From NCBI GenBank assembly GCA_958510825.1, contig OY294044.1:69328095-69392094 (forward strand): a stretch of DNA of 64,000 nt. The letters are read 5' to 3'. Shown here piece by piece: positions 45,677 to 56,048 of the stretch; the stretch's first letter is position 1; each line of letters starts with the position of its first letter. The notes beneath the pieces were generated by a model, which worked only from the letters and a program-made list of their open reading frames with translations, did not search any database and had not been told where the DNA came from. Position numbers and translations under genes: made by a program. Origin of the DNA: Brachypterus glaber (Eukaryota > Arthropoda > Insecta > Coleoptera > Kateretidae).

Positions 45677-46464
45677 CTAGCGTATAACACTATTCTAGCG
45701 CTACGGTATAATAAATGACCGAAAAGTGGAAAGCATTATTTTGTTTTTCAATTATTTTAATATTTAATTTAATAAAATTAACGTAAGTAAATATAACTTT
45801 CAGACACAAACTAATCCGTAGGCGGTAGATAAGTACGCCAAAAACACAAAAATCCCTCACTTTAGGATAATCAAACTTGAAACAAATTCCCCTATTTCCA
45901 AGGATAATCCTATTATAGGATTTTTTCCAAATTTAATTTAATGAGGGGACGAATCACTAATCTCATAATTGCATTTCTTTTTCTCATCATTTATATAAAG
46001 TATTTATTAATACTAGGGCAAAGTTAGAAAAACTGCCCACCTAAGGTACAGGATATCCAAATTTACTCGTCTCACATAGTTTTCTTGAAAACAGTATACT
46101 TTAGAAAAAACAAAGTTTTAAACGAAATTTGTTCAATTTGTTAAGTTAACAAAAATTAATAAAAATTATTAGGAATTTCTAAAAATACAGTTTTCTGTAT
46201 TCAACAGTATCTAATGGTTCAAAAAGCAGCTAAAATTCTTATAATATATTAATAAATATGTATGTTTTGTGAGTGATTTTGGGCTGTGTTTGATTTTGTG
46301 TCAGTTACGCTCAAGTTACTCACAGGTAAGTCACAAACACTAGAAGTGAAGGTGCTCGGCTGGCAGGATGAAAGCATTTGAGCCACCTTTTTACACTGGA
46401 GTAAATTTTAACTCTTTCTCGTCTATTTTAATTTAAATAATTATTTATAAAATTCTTATAATCA
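45677..46464. other. Unassigned AT-rich stretch
   Basis: No feature recognised. Confidence 0.4.
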
Positions 46465-46690
46465 GATTAATTTTTAGCAACCTTAAAAATATACTAGTTT
46501 TCATGAAAACTACCCCCCGCCGGGGTGGAGTAAATTATTTTATTATCTAATTCTCTTTCAGCAACCTTAAAAACCCCAATATATTTTTTTTTACAAAAAC
46601 TACCCCCACCCCTTAGGGGGTGAAATTAGAAAAAAAAATATTATCAGATTGATATTCGTCGATTCCAAAAACCCCTTAATACCAATTTTG
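46465..46690 (-). repeat. G-rich palindrome-bearing tandem repeat, array 4
   Basis: Two to three units reading on the minus strand, with CAACCTTAAAAACCCC and CCCACCCCTTAGGGGGTG blocks. Confidence 0.75.
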
Positions 46691-46943
46691 ACATTTTGCA
46701 CTTTTTTTCTACAAAAACATATTATTCTCATTTAGCCCAATACGAAATCCTTCTTTTAGAAGTTTGTAACTATTTTAAGTTTGTAATGAAAAAAAAACAA
46801 ATATTTTTAAATTGTTAGTGTCATTGTTACCAATATAATTACATTTAACTCCCCAAATCAGATATATTGAAATTATTCAAAACCCAAATACTCTGTAAGC
46901 AAAATAAAACGCGCGAATAGATAAAATAGTAAGAAGAACTCTT

Positions 46944-47004
46944 TTCATAAGACATTTGGCGCTTCGCGACTCGTTTTCGAGTGCGCCAAAATAGTGTCCT
47001 ATGT
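46944..47004. repeat. Short inverted repeat
   Basis: AGACATTTGGCGC faces GCGCCAAAATAGTGTCCT with the inner hairpin ACTCGTTTTCGAGT. Possibly a tiny MITE or the hairpin end of one. Confidence 0.6.
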
Positions 47005-47111
47005 AACTTGTCCTTTAATACACTAATTTTTTACCCTTTTACTTTGTTTGAATAAAATTCTTTTTATGCTGGCGCTACCTTATTTAATAAATTACCCATT
47101 AACATAAGAAA

Positions 47112-47309
47112 CTTACCTTACACAAGTGTAGATTCTGCGACTATGATAAAGAAACTGCATCCTACATTTTGGGACAATGTCCTGTCTTCTCACAAAAAAG
47201 ACTGCGATTTTTAGGTTCACCATCAGTGCAACCTAGCGATTTAGTCGAAATTTCATTGGGGCAGATCACCGCCTTTTTAGATGCCTGCCCCCATGGAATA
47301 TCATCCTAA
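47112..47309 (+). pseudogene. LINE polyprotein C-terminus, 65 codons
   Basis: Reads KCRFCDYDKETASYILGQCP, the Cys-x2-Cys...His/Tyr...Cys zinc-knuckle-like tail found at the C-terminus of several insect LINE polymerases, usually after an RNase H domain. It continues RLRFLGSPSVQPSDL and LGQITAFLDA, and ends in a TAA at 47307-47309. The His expected before the last Cys is a Tyr here (ASYILGQC). The protein starts inside the domain because of 5' truncation, so the copy is dead. Recognition rests on this one motif plus the tail. Confidence 0.65.
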
Positions 47310-47409
47310 TCAAATGACAAAATTTGTCAAAAAAGTTAAATCTATGTTGGCATCAGAAGCCTTTTACTCAACTGAAGAATTTAAAATGTTTAATTTTAGT
47401 AATTATCTA

Positions 47410-47442
<33 letters not shown>
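47112..47442 (+). mobile_element. LINE 3' end with RNase-H-region coding fragment and ATT tail
   Basis: A C-terminal LINE coding fragment (47112-47309), ~95 bases of 3' untranslated sequence and an ATT tail (47408-47442). 5' truncated: no reverse transcriptase remains. Confidence 0.75.
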
Positions 47443-48240
47443 AATAAAATTATGTCTTTAAAAAACTTTTTTATATAATTTATTATTTATTTAGATATTA
47501 AGTATTGAGCTTGACCCATTCCTGTTTCTCAGTGCTCATTTAATGCACCCTATGATTGCATTCATTGAATAAAAAAAACGTTTAGTTATAAATCCATCTG
47601 AATGAAATTGCAGTTATTCGTAACGCGTGCTCTCTATAGTTGTTTAGGGTTTATGTTTTATATACCAAATGGCTTCAATTCACTAATCTCTTAAATTCAA
47701 TGTATTTTTGGGGATGTACCTAAATAACCTCATAGTTTAAATCTTACTCACGATCATAGTGATTTTGCATTTTTGCTAACCACTTCCTTGTTAAATTATT
47801 ATGCATTATGCATCCAAAACTATTCGTTCTAATATACATTTGTCATGATAGCAAGCGTAAAAAATTATATCTGCTTGTTGTTAGGGCTTGTTTTCCTTAA
47901 CAACGAACCCAAAATAGAAACAGTTCAAAGAATCGTAAGAAATAGTAGGAAAGTTTAATTTTTCTGCACACGACTGCAGTTGACTGAACGACGCGAAATA
48001 TTTTTTTCACAAGCATGCGGAAAATAATGCATAAAAAGATAAAATATTGGACACAATACAAAAAATTATACATTTATTTGTAACAACATTTAAGAGCTGA
48101 ATCAGTTTTTCTAATCATATCTTGCCTGCAAAGGTAAAACAGTGAATGTGTAATAGGCAGGATATAATATAGTATTTCCTATGACCTAGTCGCAGTGCCT
48201 ATTTTGCACCCGTTGCCTATGACAAAGGTTGGGAAGTGAC
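47443..48240. other. Unassigned stretch
   Basis: No feature recognised. Confidence 0.4.
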
Positions 48241-48470
48241 GATAAGCTGATTTTATATATCTGCTGTCAGAAAAATAGTAAACGTCAAACACATAACCTT
48301 AAATTGACTAACTAATTTTAAGATAATTTTTTCGTTTGGACTTTTCGTTTTTTATGTTTAGGTGTAAGGTCGCAGTAAAAATAGTATACGCACCTTGACA
48401 CAAACCATTTCAGAGCACTCTCGTGCACTAAAAACTAGGTTCGCGTACTCGGTGCGTAATATACTACTTT
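48241..48470. repeat. Dispersed repeat, family C, copy 2
   Basis: Matches 6271-6506: GATAAGCTGATTTTA at the start, AGTAAACGTCAAACACATAA, then TAGTATACGCAC...GCGTAATATACTA. Confidence 0.75.
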
Positions 48471-49427
48471 TTTATCTTTAAAGACTTAGACAGCTAGATA
48501 GAGTGACTGTAATAGATATTTACGATACAAGTGAGTTAACAGCACCATTAAGATATGCATGTGGAAGTTGCACAACGAGTGCGTACCACGAGTTGTGTAA
48601 CCACACAAGTATATTAATGAGGCTAACTCACGTGTATTGTACAACATTTCATCTCGACCGTAGAGAGAAGCTCTTAACATTTTTTATTACAGCACTCGTT
48701 TTAGAAAAGAGTGCTGTGATGAAAATGCGTGAGAGAAGAAGCTCTTGACTCACGCCAAAGCCCTAAGTTAGGAGCTTCTTAACTCGCGGGAATAGATAAA
48801 TTAAATAACGTCATATGAATGTTAGTGTCAAAATTGACAACCCTGAAGTACACTGCATTTTAAAAATAGTAATTTTAGTAATTTTACGGCCTGCCTAAAC
48901 TTTTAGAAAAAGAAAAACAAACAAATAAAAAACGGCGTTTATTGTTGTTGTTAAATGTAAATTTTTCGTTGTAGTCTAGTAGACTTAGTCAACACATCTT
49001 TTTTAAAAAATGACCATCATTTAACTTTTTTGAACCCCATTAATTATAATTAGAGGAAACGTTCTATCAAAATAAATAACCAAAAACATGATGTAATTTG
49101 ACTAATTGATTTGAACATTAAATTTTAACATATAATTTTCAATAAATACCTAATAATTAACTAAAATTAATTACGGATTACGTTTTAAATTAATTAGACA
49201 AATCATTCAAAATTATTTTTTATCGACATTACTTTTTTAATTTTAGGTGTCGTGTAAAAAGGATTAGCAAGGTCGTGAACAAGAAAATAAATGGTGTGAT
49301 TTGAATTTGAAGGCAAAAGTAATTTTGTTAGTTCCATATTTTCGTCAAAATTTCATAATCCTTTTTAATTAACCATAAATTTATTTAAACACTCAAACTT
49401 AAAATTTTTACAATTACAACTTAAGGC
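48471..49427. other. Unassigned stretch with partial self-complementarity
   Basis: Bases 48530-48800 contain several facing words (GTGAGTTAAC/GCTAACTCAC, TTGCACAACGAG/TCGTTGTG-like, GAAGCTCTT/GAGCTTCTT) and may be a decayed foldback element. Opposed open frames here are shadows of that symmetry. Confidence 0.4.
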
Positions 49428-49515
49428 CTATCCAGAGGCTCGCATAACAATCATTACAAGATACATGACGACACATCAAGCCAATCCTGGCATCGCATTC
49501 TTATTGTTTTGAGAG
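49428..49515. mobile_element. Palindromic MITE, copy 2, decayed
   Basis: CTATCCAGAGGCTCGCATAA and AAGCCAATCCTGGCATCGCA match parts of 45258-45396. Confidence 0.6.
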
Positions 49516-49650
49516 TCTTTGGATATACCCTTTCCAGGAAAACAGTACCGATCTGTTAAATTTTTGATACACTACGATTTATGCATAATTATGCTATATG
49601 CTATCTGTGGTGTAAAACGGATTGCATAACTGGATGGAGTTTAGCATTTT

Positions 49651-50355
49651 ACGAGGAACAATACTAATCTCCATATTCCTTATCAAATGCTAAATAAGTC
49701 AGGCTTAGCATCAAATTATTATGCTCCAGTTTTCTTTAAGAAGTTACCTCAGGCAACAAGAATATTATCTGTCAAAAAATACAAGGAGGACATTAAAACA
49801 TACTTGTTAAAATAGTATATTAAAGTACTAGTTTCATAACTGTAGAAAACTCGCCGCAAGCGGCTCGTTTTCTAAACTTGTACTCGTAATCTAAAAACGT
49901 GTTATGAAACGAGTGCTTTATACAATTTTTTCTATTTTGCTCTAAAATTTAAAAAACTTACATTTAAATTGATGACTGATTTAGGGATTATTGTTTTGGG
50001 TTGCCATTACAGTTTACACTATGTTCAAAATTCTAAGAACAAATGATATTTTGATATATTTTACAGTCATCCCTTCTTTTTTCACTGCAATTAACCAGTC
50101 CATAATTTTAACACGGTAAAAAATAACCTTAACACAAAATTTTGTAAAAAATTAAACTTAAAATCGACATTGACATTTGCACCCAAAACGTCAAGAGATA
50201 GGCTTTTGTATGTTGCCAACCCAACAGAAAAAAAAGTAGAGACCTTTTATGGGCCTATAAGAACACGCAAAATGCTTGTGATTATGAGCTTATAAGAGTC
50301 GCAAAATAGAAAAAAGCCTATTACTATTGAGGAGTTTCTCCGAACGTCAGTTTAG
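49651..50355 (+). pseudogene. LINE reverse transcriptase C-terminus, split
   Basis: First part TRNNTNLHIPYQMLNKSGLA...FFKKLPQATR...YKEDIKTYLL, which has the same plan as the C-terminus of the LINE at 5877-6140 (RHRLAQFEKG, FNKLPDNIKS, AFKRQILDIL). The insertion supplies a TAG at 49813. Past it, 50317-50355 reads PITIEEFLRTSV then stop, matching the SMAEYL end of the other copy. The coding region was therefore continuous before insertion. Everything upstream of this C-terminal region is lost. Confidence 0.75.
49811..50315. mobile_element. Dispersed ~520-bp element, family B, copy 2
   Basis: Starts AATAGTATATTAAAGTAC and ends GCAAAATAGAAAAA. The subterminal hairpin around GTTTCATAAC...GTTATGAAAC is present. 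Inserted in the LINE gene described at 49651-50355. Confidence 0.85.
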
Positions 50356-50691
50356 CTTAAATTTGATATAATTTTAGTTAATTTAGTTAGTAATGTATAA
50401 GTATTTTTTTATGGTGATGTCCAATGGATTTTATTTTTTAAATATTCTGTCCAATCAAATTTTAAACTGTTTTGTCCATTTATTTATTCTATAGATTTAG
50501 TGTATTATTCATTTATTATAATATTAATGGCATATTTAAATTTGTATCTACAAATCTTGGTACGAATAAAGAATTGAATTGTATTGAATTTAGAATAAGT
50601 ACACTGAAATACAAGATCTTTTGAACTAAATGAATATAACGTTGAAGCTTTGAGCAGGCGGGCGTATATTTCGTATTTGGTTTACAACAAT

Positions 50692-50981
50692 TAGTACGTT
50701 CAATGGAAACAGCAAAACTCATCGAAAGCTATCAACGCACTACTAAATGCTATGATCAGTTTCGATTGACAATTGTTGCTGGAATCATTCCTCAACAACG
50801 TTTTAAGATACTTAGTATTGACTGATTTTATCATAGCGAGGGATTTTACTTTTTGTGGGTATTTATAACCTTAAATGTTGTTGTAACAAGTGACAAGATA
50901 TTAGCCGTTCAGCAGATTGCTAGCAAAACTTATCATTTGATGACTTTTGATTAATTTTGCTGTTTCCATTGAACGCACTAA
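50692..50981. mobile_element. 290-bp MITE, family H, copy 1
   Basis: Left TAGTACGTTCAATGGAAAC; right GTTTCCATTGAACGCACTA. The interior is also partly self-complementary (CGCACTACTAAATGCTATGA, GCTGGAATCATTCC). TA at both ends may be the target duplication. Copy 2 at 53377-54424 has been invaded. Confidence 0.85.
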
Positions 50982-51255
50982 ATATCAGTTATCTTTTAAA
51001 ACTCTTCAAGTTTGGAGTGCAGATGCTTAGCTATCTTTCTAACAGTCTAGCGCAAACATATTCGTATGGTTTAAATATATAAAGAACATGGAGAGAATTT
51101 GGGACATAAATAACATAAAGAACATAAGAGAATTTGGGGCTGCAAATATTGAGCAGGTTGCACCGAAAAAACTAAAATCTATATTCAAGAATAATCATAT
51201 AATGAAAAAATTGTGATTTTTTTGTATATCGGTATAATTGTAATAAATAAGATCA

Positions 51256-51296
51256 GCCGAGCGCTTTCGCTTCAATCATTGAAGCATCTTCAGGGC
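51256..51296 (-). ncRNA. Hammerhead-like motif, locus c (mirror copy)
   Basis: Exact mirror of 51597-51637 on the minus strand, in the left arm of the palindrome. Confidence 0.4.
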
Positions 51297-51596
51297 GGGC
51301 CTTGTCAGGTTTTTATAGACTGTGGGCACTTTAGAATACATACATTTAAACATATAGACAATAAATTAAGACGGTTACATTTAAAATTTAAAATAAAATA
51401 ATTTAGGTTAAAAGACACATTTTGGCAGATGACAGAAGAACAATCATCATTGTTCTTCTGTCATCTGCCAAAATGTGTCTTTTAACCTAAATTATTTTAT
51501 TTTAAATTTTAAATGTAACCGTCTTAATTTATTGTCTATATGTTTAAATGTATGTATTCTAAAGTGCCCACAGTCTATAAAAACCTGACAAGGCCC

Positions 51597-51637
51597 GCCC
51601 TGAAGATGCTTCAATGATTGAAGCGAAAGCGCTCGGC
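51597..51637 (+). ncRNA. Hammerhead-like motif, locus c
   Basis: Stem I: GCC (51597-51599) pairs with GGC (51635-51637). Core CTGAAGAT is at 51600-51607. Stem II: GCTTCAA (51608-51614) pairs fully with TTGAAGC (51618-51624) around loop TGA. GAA is at 51625-51627. Stem III is the palindrome AGCGCT (51628-51633), then C51634 at the expected cleavage position. Stem II is the best formed of the four loci. Confidence 0.45.
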
Positions 51638-51695
51638 TGATCTTATTTATTACAATTATACCGATATACAAAAAAATCACAGTTTTTTCATTATA

Positions 51696-52683
51696 CATTC
51701 ACGGTATACACGTCAAATCCACAGTAATTCAATAATCATATACTTAAAATTTTACACTTGTTCTAAGTATAATATTCTTTCCATGAGTATAACAAATATT
51801 TGAAGCCAATATACTCTTGTACTTGTTTTCCAAACATAGTTAGTATTAAAAAAGGATAAATTATCTTATATTTGAGAAGAAGATACTTTTAAAAAGTGAA
51901 TAAATTCTTTAGCGAAAAGGAAGCTATTATTTAATCAAGTATAAATACTTTTATAGATGTTATTTAGTACAAACTTGTGTAATTTTTCATTTTGAGTGCA
52001 CTTGACAGCGTTATGCTATAGGTGGCTCCACATGTTATTTCCTACCACTAACAAAATTTTTAAAATTAATAAAGTCACGTTCTTGGAATACTGCTGTTAT
52101 AACTTACTAGTCAGCTAATTGGATACACATACGGATTGGTATGGATCAAGATATCTGAAGGCTTTAGCCTAGAGGAACTAGTTCCTTTAGTCATCTTGGG
52201 GAACATTCCCCCTGGGAACTTCTCCACTTCCGGTTTCCTCACTTCCGGTGTCCACAAGTTGTTAAAAATGGATTTTTGGGTGGGTTTATGTCTAGGGGGG
52301 ATCGATTTTTTCATTCTTTTTTTGATACCTCTTCGCGTTTTCAAGATACAAGAAAAAATGTGTTTCTGTGTGTGTTTAAACCCATTGTAGAAGATTTAAT
52401 ATGACGTAAATATTTTTTATATTTAATACAATAATTTGCTAATCTACAAATAAGTATAAGTAATACTCGAAACAAGATTGTACCTAGATTTGTTTAAAGT
52501 ATAGTTATATTCTTGATTTCAATACTAGTTAAGTCTTAAACAAAATATACCTTTTGTACAAGAATAAGATTTTCTTAAAAAGAAGTATAACTAGAGTTGC
52601 GGTATGGGGAAACTAGCATACCCTTGATTCATGATCTTTAATCCAATTTATCTTTTTTTCCCTGTATTTCAAATCCTATGACC
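51696..52683. other. Unassigned stretch
   Basis: No gene recognised. The opposed open frames at 52111-52344 and 52136-52390 share a more GC-rich block but show no domain. Confidence 0.4.
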
Positions 52684-53376
52684 CTTGGGAGGGCGAGTTG
52701 CTCAAAAGGTGACGAAAAGTGACGAAGGGGGGAGGGGGGTCGGGCCAAAAGTGAGGTAACCTTAAAAAAATAGTGTGCGTATTTTTAAACAATTTTAGTG
52801 AAAATACTTATAGAAGTATATAACTTTTATAAAAAAAACTACGTCATAAAAGACTGCAGTAAATTTTACTTTAGGCGTCGCTCTACAAAAAATTGTATAT
52901 ATTTTTTCCCTATTTCTTAAAATAAGATATTTTTTAACAGCCAGGAGCTCTGGACCTAAATGGCCTGTTCAAACCTAAGTTGTACCTGAGATTTTGCTTT
53001 GATTGTTAATTTATTATTAGGTTTAAAAGTTAAAATATACAAGGTATTAAACTCGTATTAAACTAGTATTAAACTTTTTAAAATGTTTATATATTTTTTT
53101 AAATAAAATAGTTCTTTAATCTTTTCCTAGTATATGGAAAATATAATTGCCTAAATGAGATCCTGTTTTTTGTATCCGTAGATGCTTTTTTAAATAAAAG
53201 AAAATAATAAGCCTATTATTATGGGACTATATCCAGTGGGCAGAGGGTCTGCCAAAAGGAGACGTCATTTTTCTCTATTTTATAGAGGGTCTAGGCAAAA
53301 GTGACGAAAGTACGAAGGGGGGAGAGGGGGTTGAAAATTGGTCAAAAATAGGTGACGTCATTCTTGAACAGCCCCT
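52684..53376. mobile_element. Probable decayed TIR element of GGGGCTGTYC type
   Basis: The right end GTGACGTCATTCTTGAACAGCCCC resembles the termini at 30716-31358 when inverted; the left end GGGCGAGTTGCTCAAAAGG is a degenerate match. GACGAAGGGGGGAGGGGG blocks lie near both ends. The boundaries are uncertain. Confidence 0.5.
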
Positions 53377-53502
53377 TAGAGCGTTCAATGGAAAGACCAA
53401 AAATCATCGACAGCTGTCAGTACACTACTGAACGCTATGATCAGTTTCGATTGACAGATGTCGCTGGAATCATTCCTCATCAACATTTTAAGATGATTAG
53501 TT

Positions 53503-54250
53503 GTTTGTTTTATACTGTTTAACGTCGTTTTTCGCTGCTATAGCATCCACCCTGAAATGTGTTTACAGTTGCAATCCACATTACAGTTAGTCATCGTAGT
53601 TCCATCTACCGACTATTTACACCACTATACACGGTGTATTTGAAATAGGGTCGGAAATTTTAACTGATGATGATGTAGAATAACATTGCATCATTAAAAT
53701 TTTGGTTTTCAACATTTTAGTATTTAATTTTTCGTCCTCGAACCGTAGAATTTCACCTTCAAATGAATTTTTCTCGAAAACGGTTAATCCTACAGTATTA
53801 CAACAAGAGTACCTTTTTTATGTATTTTGACCTGAGAAATCATATTTCAAAAATAAAATTGCAAAAAAGTTACACAGAAAAAAGTTTGGGACAAAAAACT
53901 GATAAGCCCTCCCCGTTTCGCACACCCCTGGTTGAAATAAGTACATGAAAATAACACATAAAAACGGGCCTTGGTAGGATTAGTTGACGTGCAAAACCTC
54001 GTTGATATATCTCAAAGGGTTCCTGAGTTATTAAATAAAAACCGATTTTTTTAGCCACTTTCAGAGGGGCGTAGCTCCCTTATGACGCATTTTTAGACAT
54101 ATGTTTATAGGAACTTTTTGTCATATTTTATGATGTAGAATCATCAGTTAAAATTTCCGACCCTATTTCAAATACACCGTGTACATCCATACACTATGTG
54201 GGGCTCGAACAGTAATCAAACAAGCTAACCACTGCGCCACCGGGGTCGGC
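53503..54250 (-). mobile_element. tRNA-derived SINE with 12-bp target duplication, itself invaded
   Basis: Minus strand. The 5' head at 54250 reads GCCGACCCCGGTGGCGCAG with A-box TGGCGCAGTGGTTAG and B-box GTTCGAGCCCC. The 3' end near 53503 reads GACGTTAAACAGTATAAAAC. The direct repeat AGATGATTAGTT flanks it (53491-53502 and 54251-54262). Without the nested element it is ~195 bases. Different family from the SINE at 18600. Confidence 0.8.
53630..54181. mobile_element. TA-flanked TIR element, family D, complete copy
   Basis: 552 bases between TA dinucleotides (53628-53629 and 54182-54183). Termini CACGGTGTATTTGAAATAGG and CCTATTTCAAATACACCGTG, with pairing for ~45 bases. The interior contains GAGGGGCGTAGCTCCCTTAT and TTTATAGGAACTTTTT, shared with 18888-19000 and 59300-59810. 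Open frames in it have no domain. Confidence 0.9.
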
Positions 54251-54424
54251 AGATGATTAGTTTTTATTGATTTTATTAAAACGCGGAACGTACTTTTCGT
54301 GAGTATTTCTAACCTCAAAGGATGTTTGTGACAAGTGACAGATATTGGCCGTTCAGCAGTTTGCTAGCAAAACTTATCATTTGATGACTTTTGATTAGTT
54401 TAGCTATTTCCATTGAACGCACTA

Positions 54425-54922
54425 ATTGATTTCTTTGCCAATTTTGCATATAGGAAATTAGTACTTTAAAATACTAAATAATAAATAGTAAAAATCCTCG
54501 TAATTTGCTCAAAGAATTATCAGCTGTTGTTATGAATCTCTAATGGTTTCGTCGATAGGGAGATTTGGCCCTAATTTAGTAAAAAAATTTATATCTTTTA
54601 TGAATAGGAGAAATAAACTGATAACTGCGTTAGGTAATACAGGGTAAGAGTTAAAAATAAAGTTAAACAAAGAGAGAAATATACAGATGAATAGAAGGAA
54701 AATAATGTGTAGGTATATTTTTTTGTCTTGTAATTTTCTTTATACTCGTCGGCAAATCAAGAAAGACATTGAAGATTGAAAACATTGACAATAAACCAAA
54801 AATGGCAAATAATCAGTGCAGTATGCGTGTAGCAGAAAATGGCTCGTAAAAATGTTAACTTTATTATACTCTTCAAAGATCTAGAACTAGAAGAGTATTT
54901 ATAGGGTTATTCTTTTAAATGG
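54425..54922. other. Unassigned AT-rich stretch
   Basis: No feature recognised. Confidence 0.4.
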
Positions 54923-55480
54923 TAGGGGAGACTGTTGTACTTAGGATCACATTTTACTTTTAACTTTTTTTAAAAGCATTTTTTTAAACAACGGAAAGAG
55001 TCTCTCCTGATTACACCATTATTCCTACACACTATTTTTTGGGAGTTTAAATATTAAATAGTTATAGAATATATACATTTATATTTTATTGTAATATGAT
55101 CAATGGTACAAGACCATGATGTACCATTGATCACATCCTAATGTACCTTAGATCATCAACGTTATGTACATACAAGGAAGATAATATGTATTAAAAACAA
55201 CATTTTTATACAGAAATTTATATTTTATTGTTTCATTACAAAAAGAAACAAGATAGCAATATTGTGTTAAAATATACCCTAATTTTTATTTGTATACTTG
55301 TGTACAAGAAGTTACAATATGAAATTTATAACTTAAAATTAATAGGCAATAGAAAAATTAGGTATGTAAATTAAATTTTACTTAAAATTAGTTAACTAAA
55401 ACATTTAACATTAAAGCTAGAAAAGTCTACCTATGATCGTGAGCCATAATACCCAGGTAGGAGTTTTGAAAATTTAAAAG

Positions 55481-56048
55481 GTTAATAAAGGTAGTCTTTT
55501 TTCTCCTATTGTGCATTAACGATATACTAGAAGCTAGAAATAGGAAAAGCAGCAAAAAGGAATCCAGGGTATATCGTTAATGCACAAATTAAGTTTGACT
55601 CCCACATTCTTCATGCCTTCACATAAATATCAGAAGTTAAACCCTCCCCTCAAATTAGTTACCTGTACTGAAGTTTCCCAACAAACACACTTAGAACAAC
55701 ACAACGAATTAAACTTGCGGTTCATTAGTCACAACATAACCTGTAAATGTCATAATGTCTGTCTAGTTTATTTATTTTATTTATTCATGTCTTGTATTCC
55801 GTATCAATGTAGATACATGTTTATGTTTATACACTGTGACCCGTCTGAATTTGTACATTTTTGTATATTAACTTGACAAATCTTGTTTTATTTTTGTAAG
55901 TATTTTTAAAGTTTAATTTCTTATGTAAATGTCTCATATTTCATTTTTATTTTAGTCTCGGGCTGAAGATGAAGTGAACTAAGCACTTCGAAACATGTTC
56001 CCATATTAATAAAGAAAATAGGAGAAAAAAGACTACCTTTATTAACCT
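55481..56048. mobile_element. Nested insert with inverted ends and a hammerhead-like motif
   Basis: GGTTAATAAAGGTAGTCTTT at 55481-55500 faces its complement at ~56029-56048. An inner hairpin TTGTGCATTAACGATATA / TATATCGTTAATGCACAA lies at 55511-55588. The 98-residue open frame at 55580-55876 (plus) shows no domain. Combination with the motif at 55960 suggests a Penelope-like terminal region; this is inference. Confidence 0.55.
55960..56002 (+). ncRNA. Hammerhead-like motif, locus d
   Basis: Stem I: GGG (55960-55962) pairs with CCC (56000-56002). Core CTGAAGAT is at 55963-55970. Stem II: GAAGTG (55971-55976) pairs fully with CACTTC (55984-55989). GAA is at 55990-55992. Stem III is the palindrome ACATGT (55993-55998), then T55999 at the expected cleavage position. 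AATAAAG follows 6 bases downstream. Confidence 0.45.

Larger units (their letters stand above)
49651..50591 (+). mobile_element. Jockey-group LINE 3' end, interrupted by a family B element
   Basis: The coding end (49651-49810) is cut by the ~505-base insertion 49811-50315. Coding resumes at 50317 and ends in TAG at 50353-50355. A ~200-base 3' untranslated region ends in GAATAAAGAATTGAATTGTA (50564-50583), the AATTG-type tail common in insect LINEs. Confidence 0.8.
51198..51695. repeat. Near-perfect palindrome, two 247-bp arms
   Basis: Arms 51198-51444 and 51449-51695 are exact inverted copies except for one mismatch seen (51211 versus 51682), with a 4-base centre CATC (51445-51448). No indels: every position mirrors to 102893 minus itself. 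Each arm holds a hammerhead-like motif. The identical opposed open frames are a consequence of the symmetry. It may be a young foldback or Penelope-like terminal structure, or an assembly artefact. Confidence 0.95.
53377..54424. mobile_element. MITE, family H, copy 2, carrying a SINE
   Basis: Left TAGAGCGTTCAATGGAAA; right TTTCCATTGAACGCACTA. Shares GCTATGATCAGTTTCGATTG and GCTAGCAAAACTTATCATTT with 50692-50981. The SINE at 53503-54250 is inserted in the middle. Confidence 0.85.

Noticed and set aside
51213..51698. Two open frames with identical protein ends on opposite strands
   Set aside because: They are forced by the palindrome; the shared peptide has no domain.
55580..55876. 98-residue open frame inside the nested insert at 55481-56048
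   Set aside because: Cys/His/Tyr content looked domain-like at first, but spacing fits no zinc-binding pattern and the frame is not shared with any other copy here.
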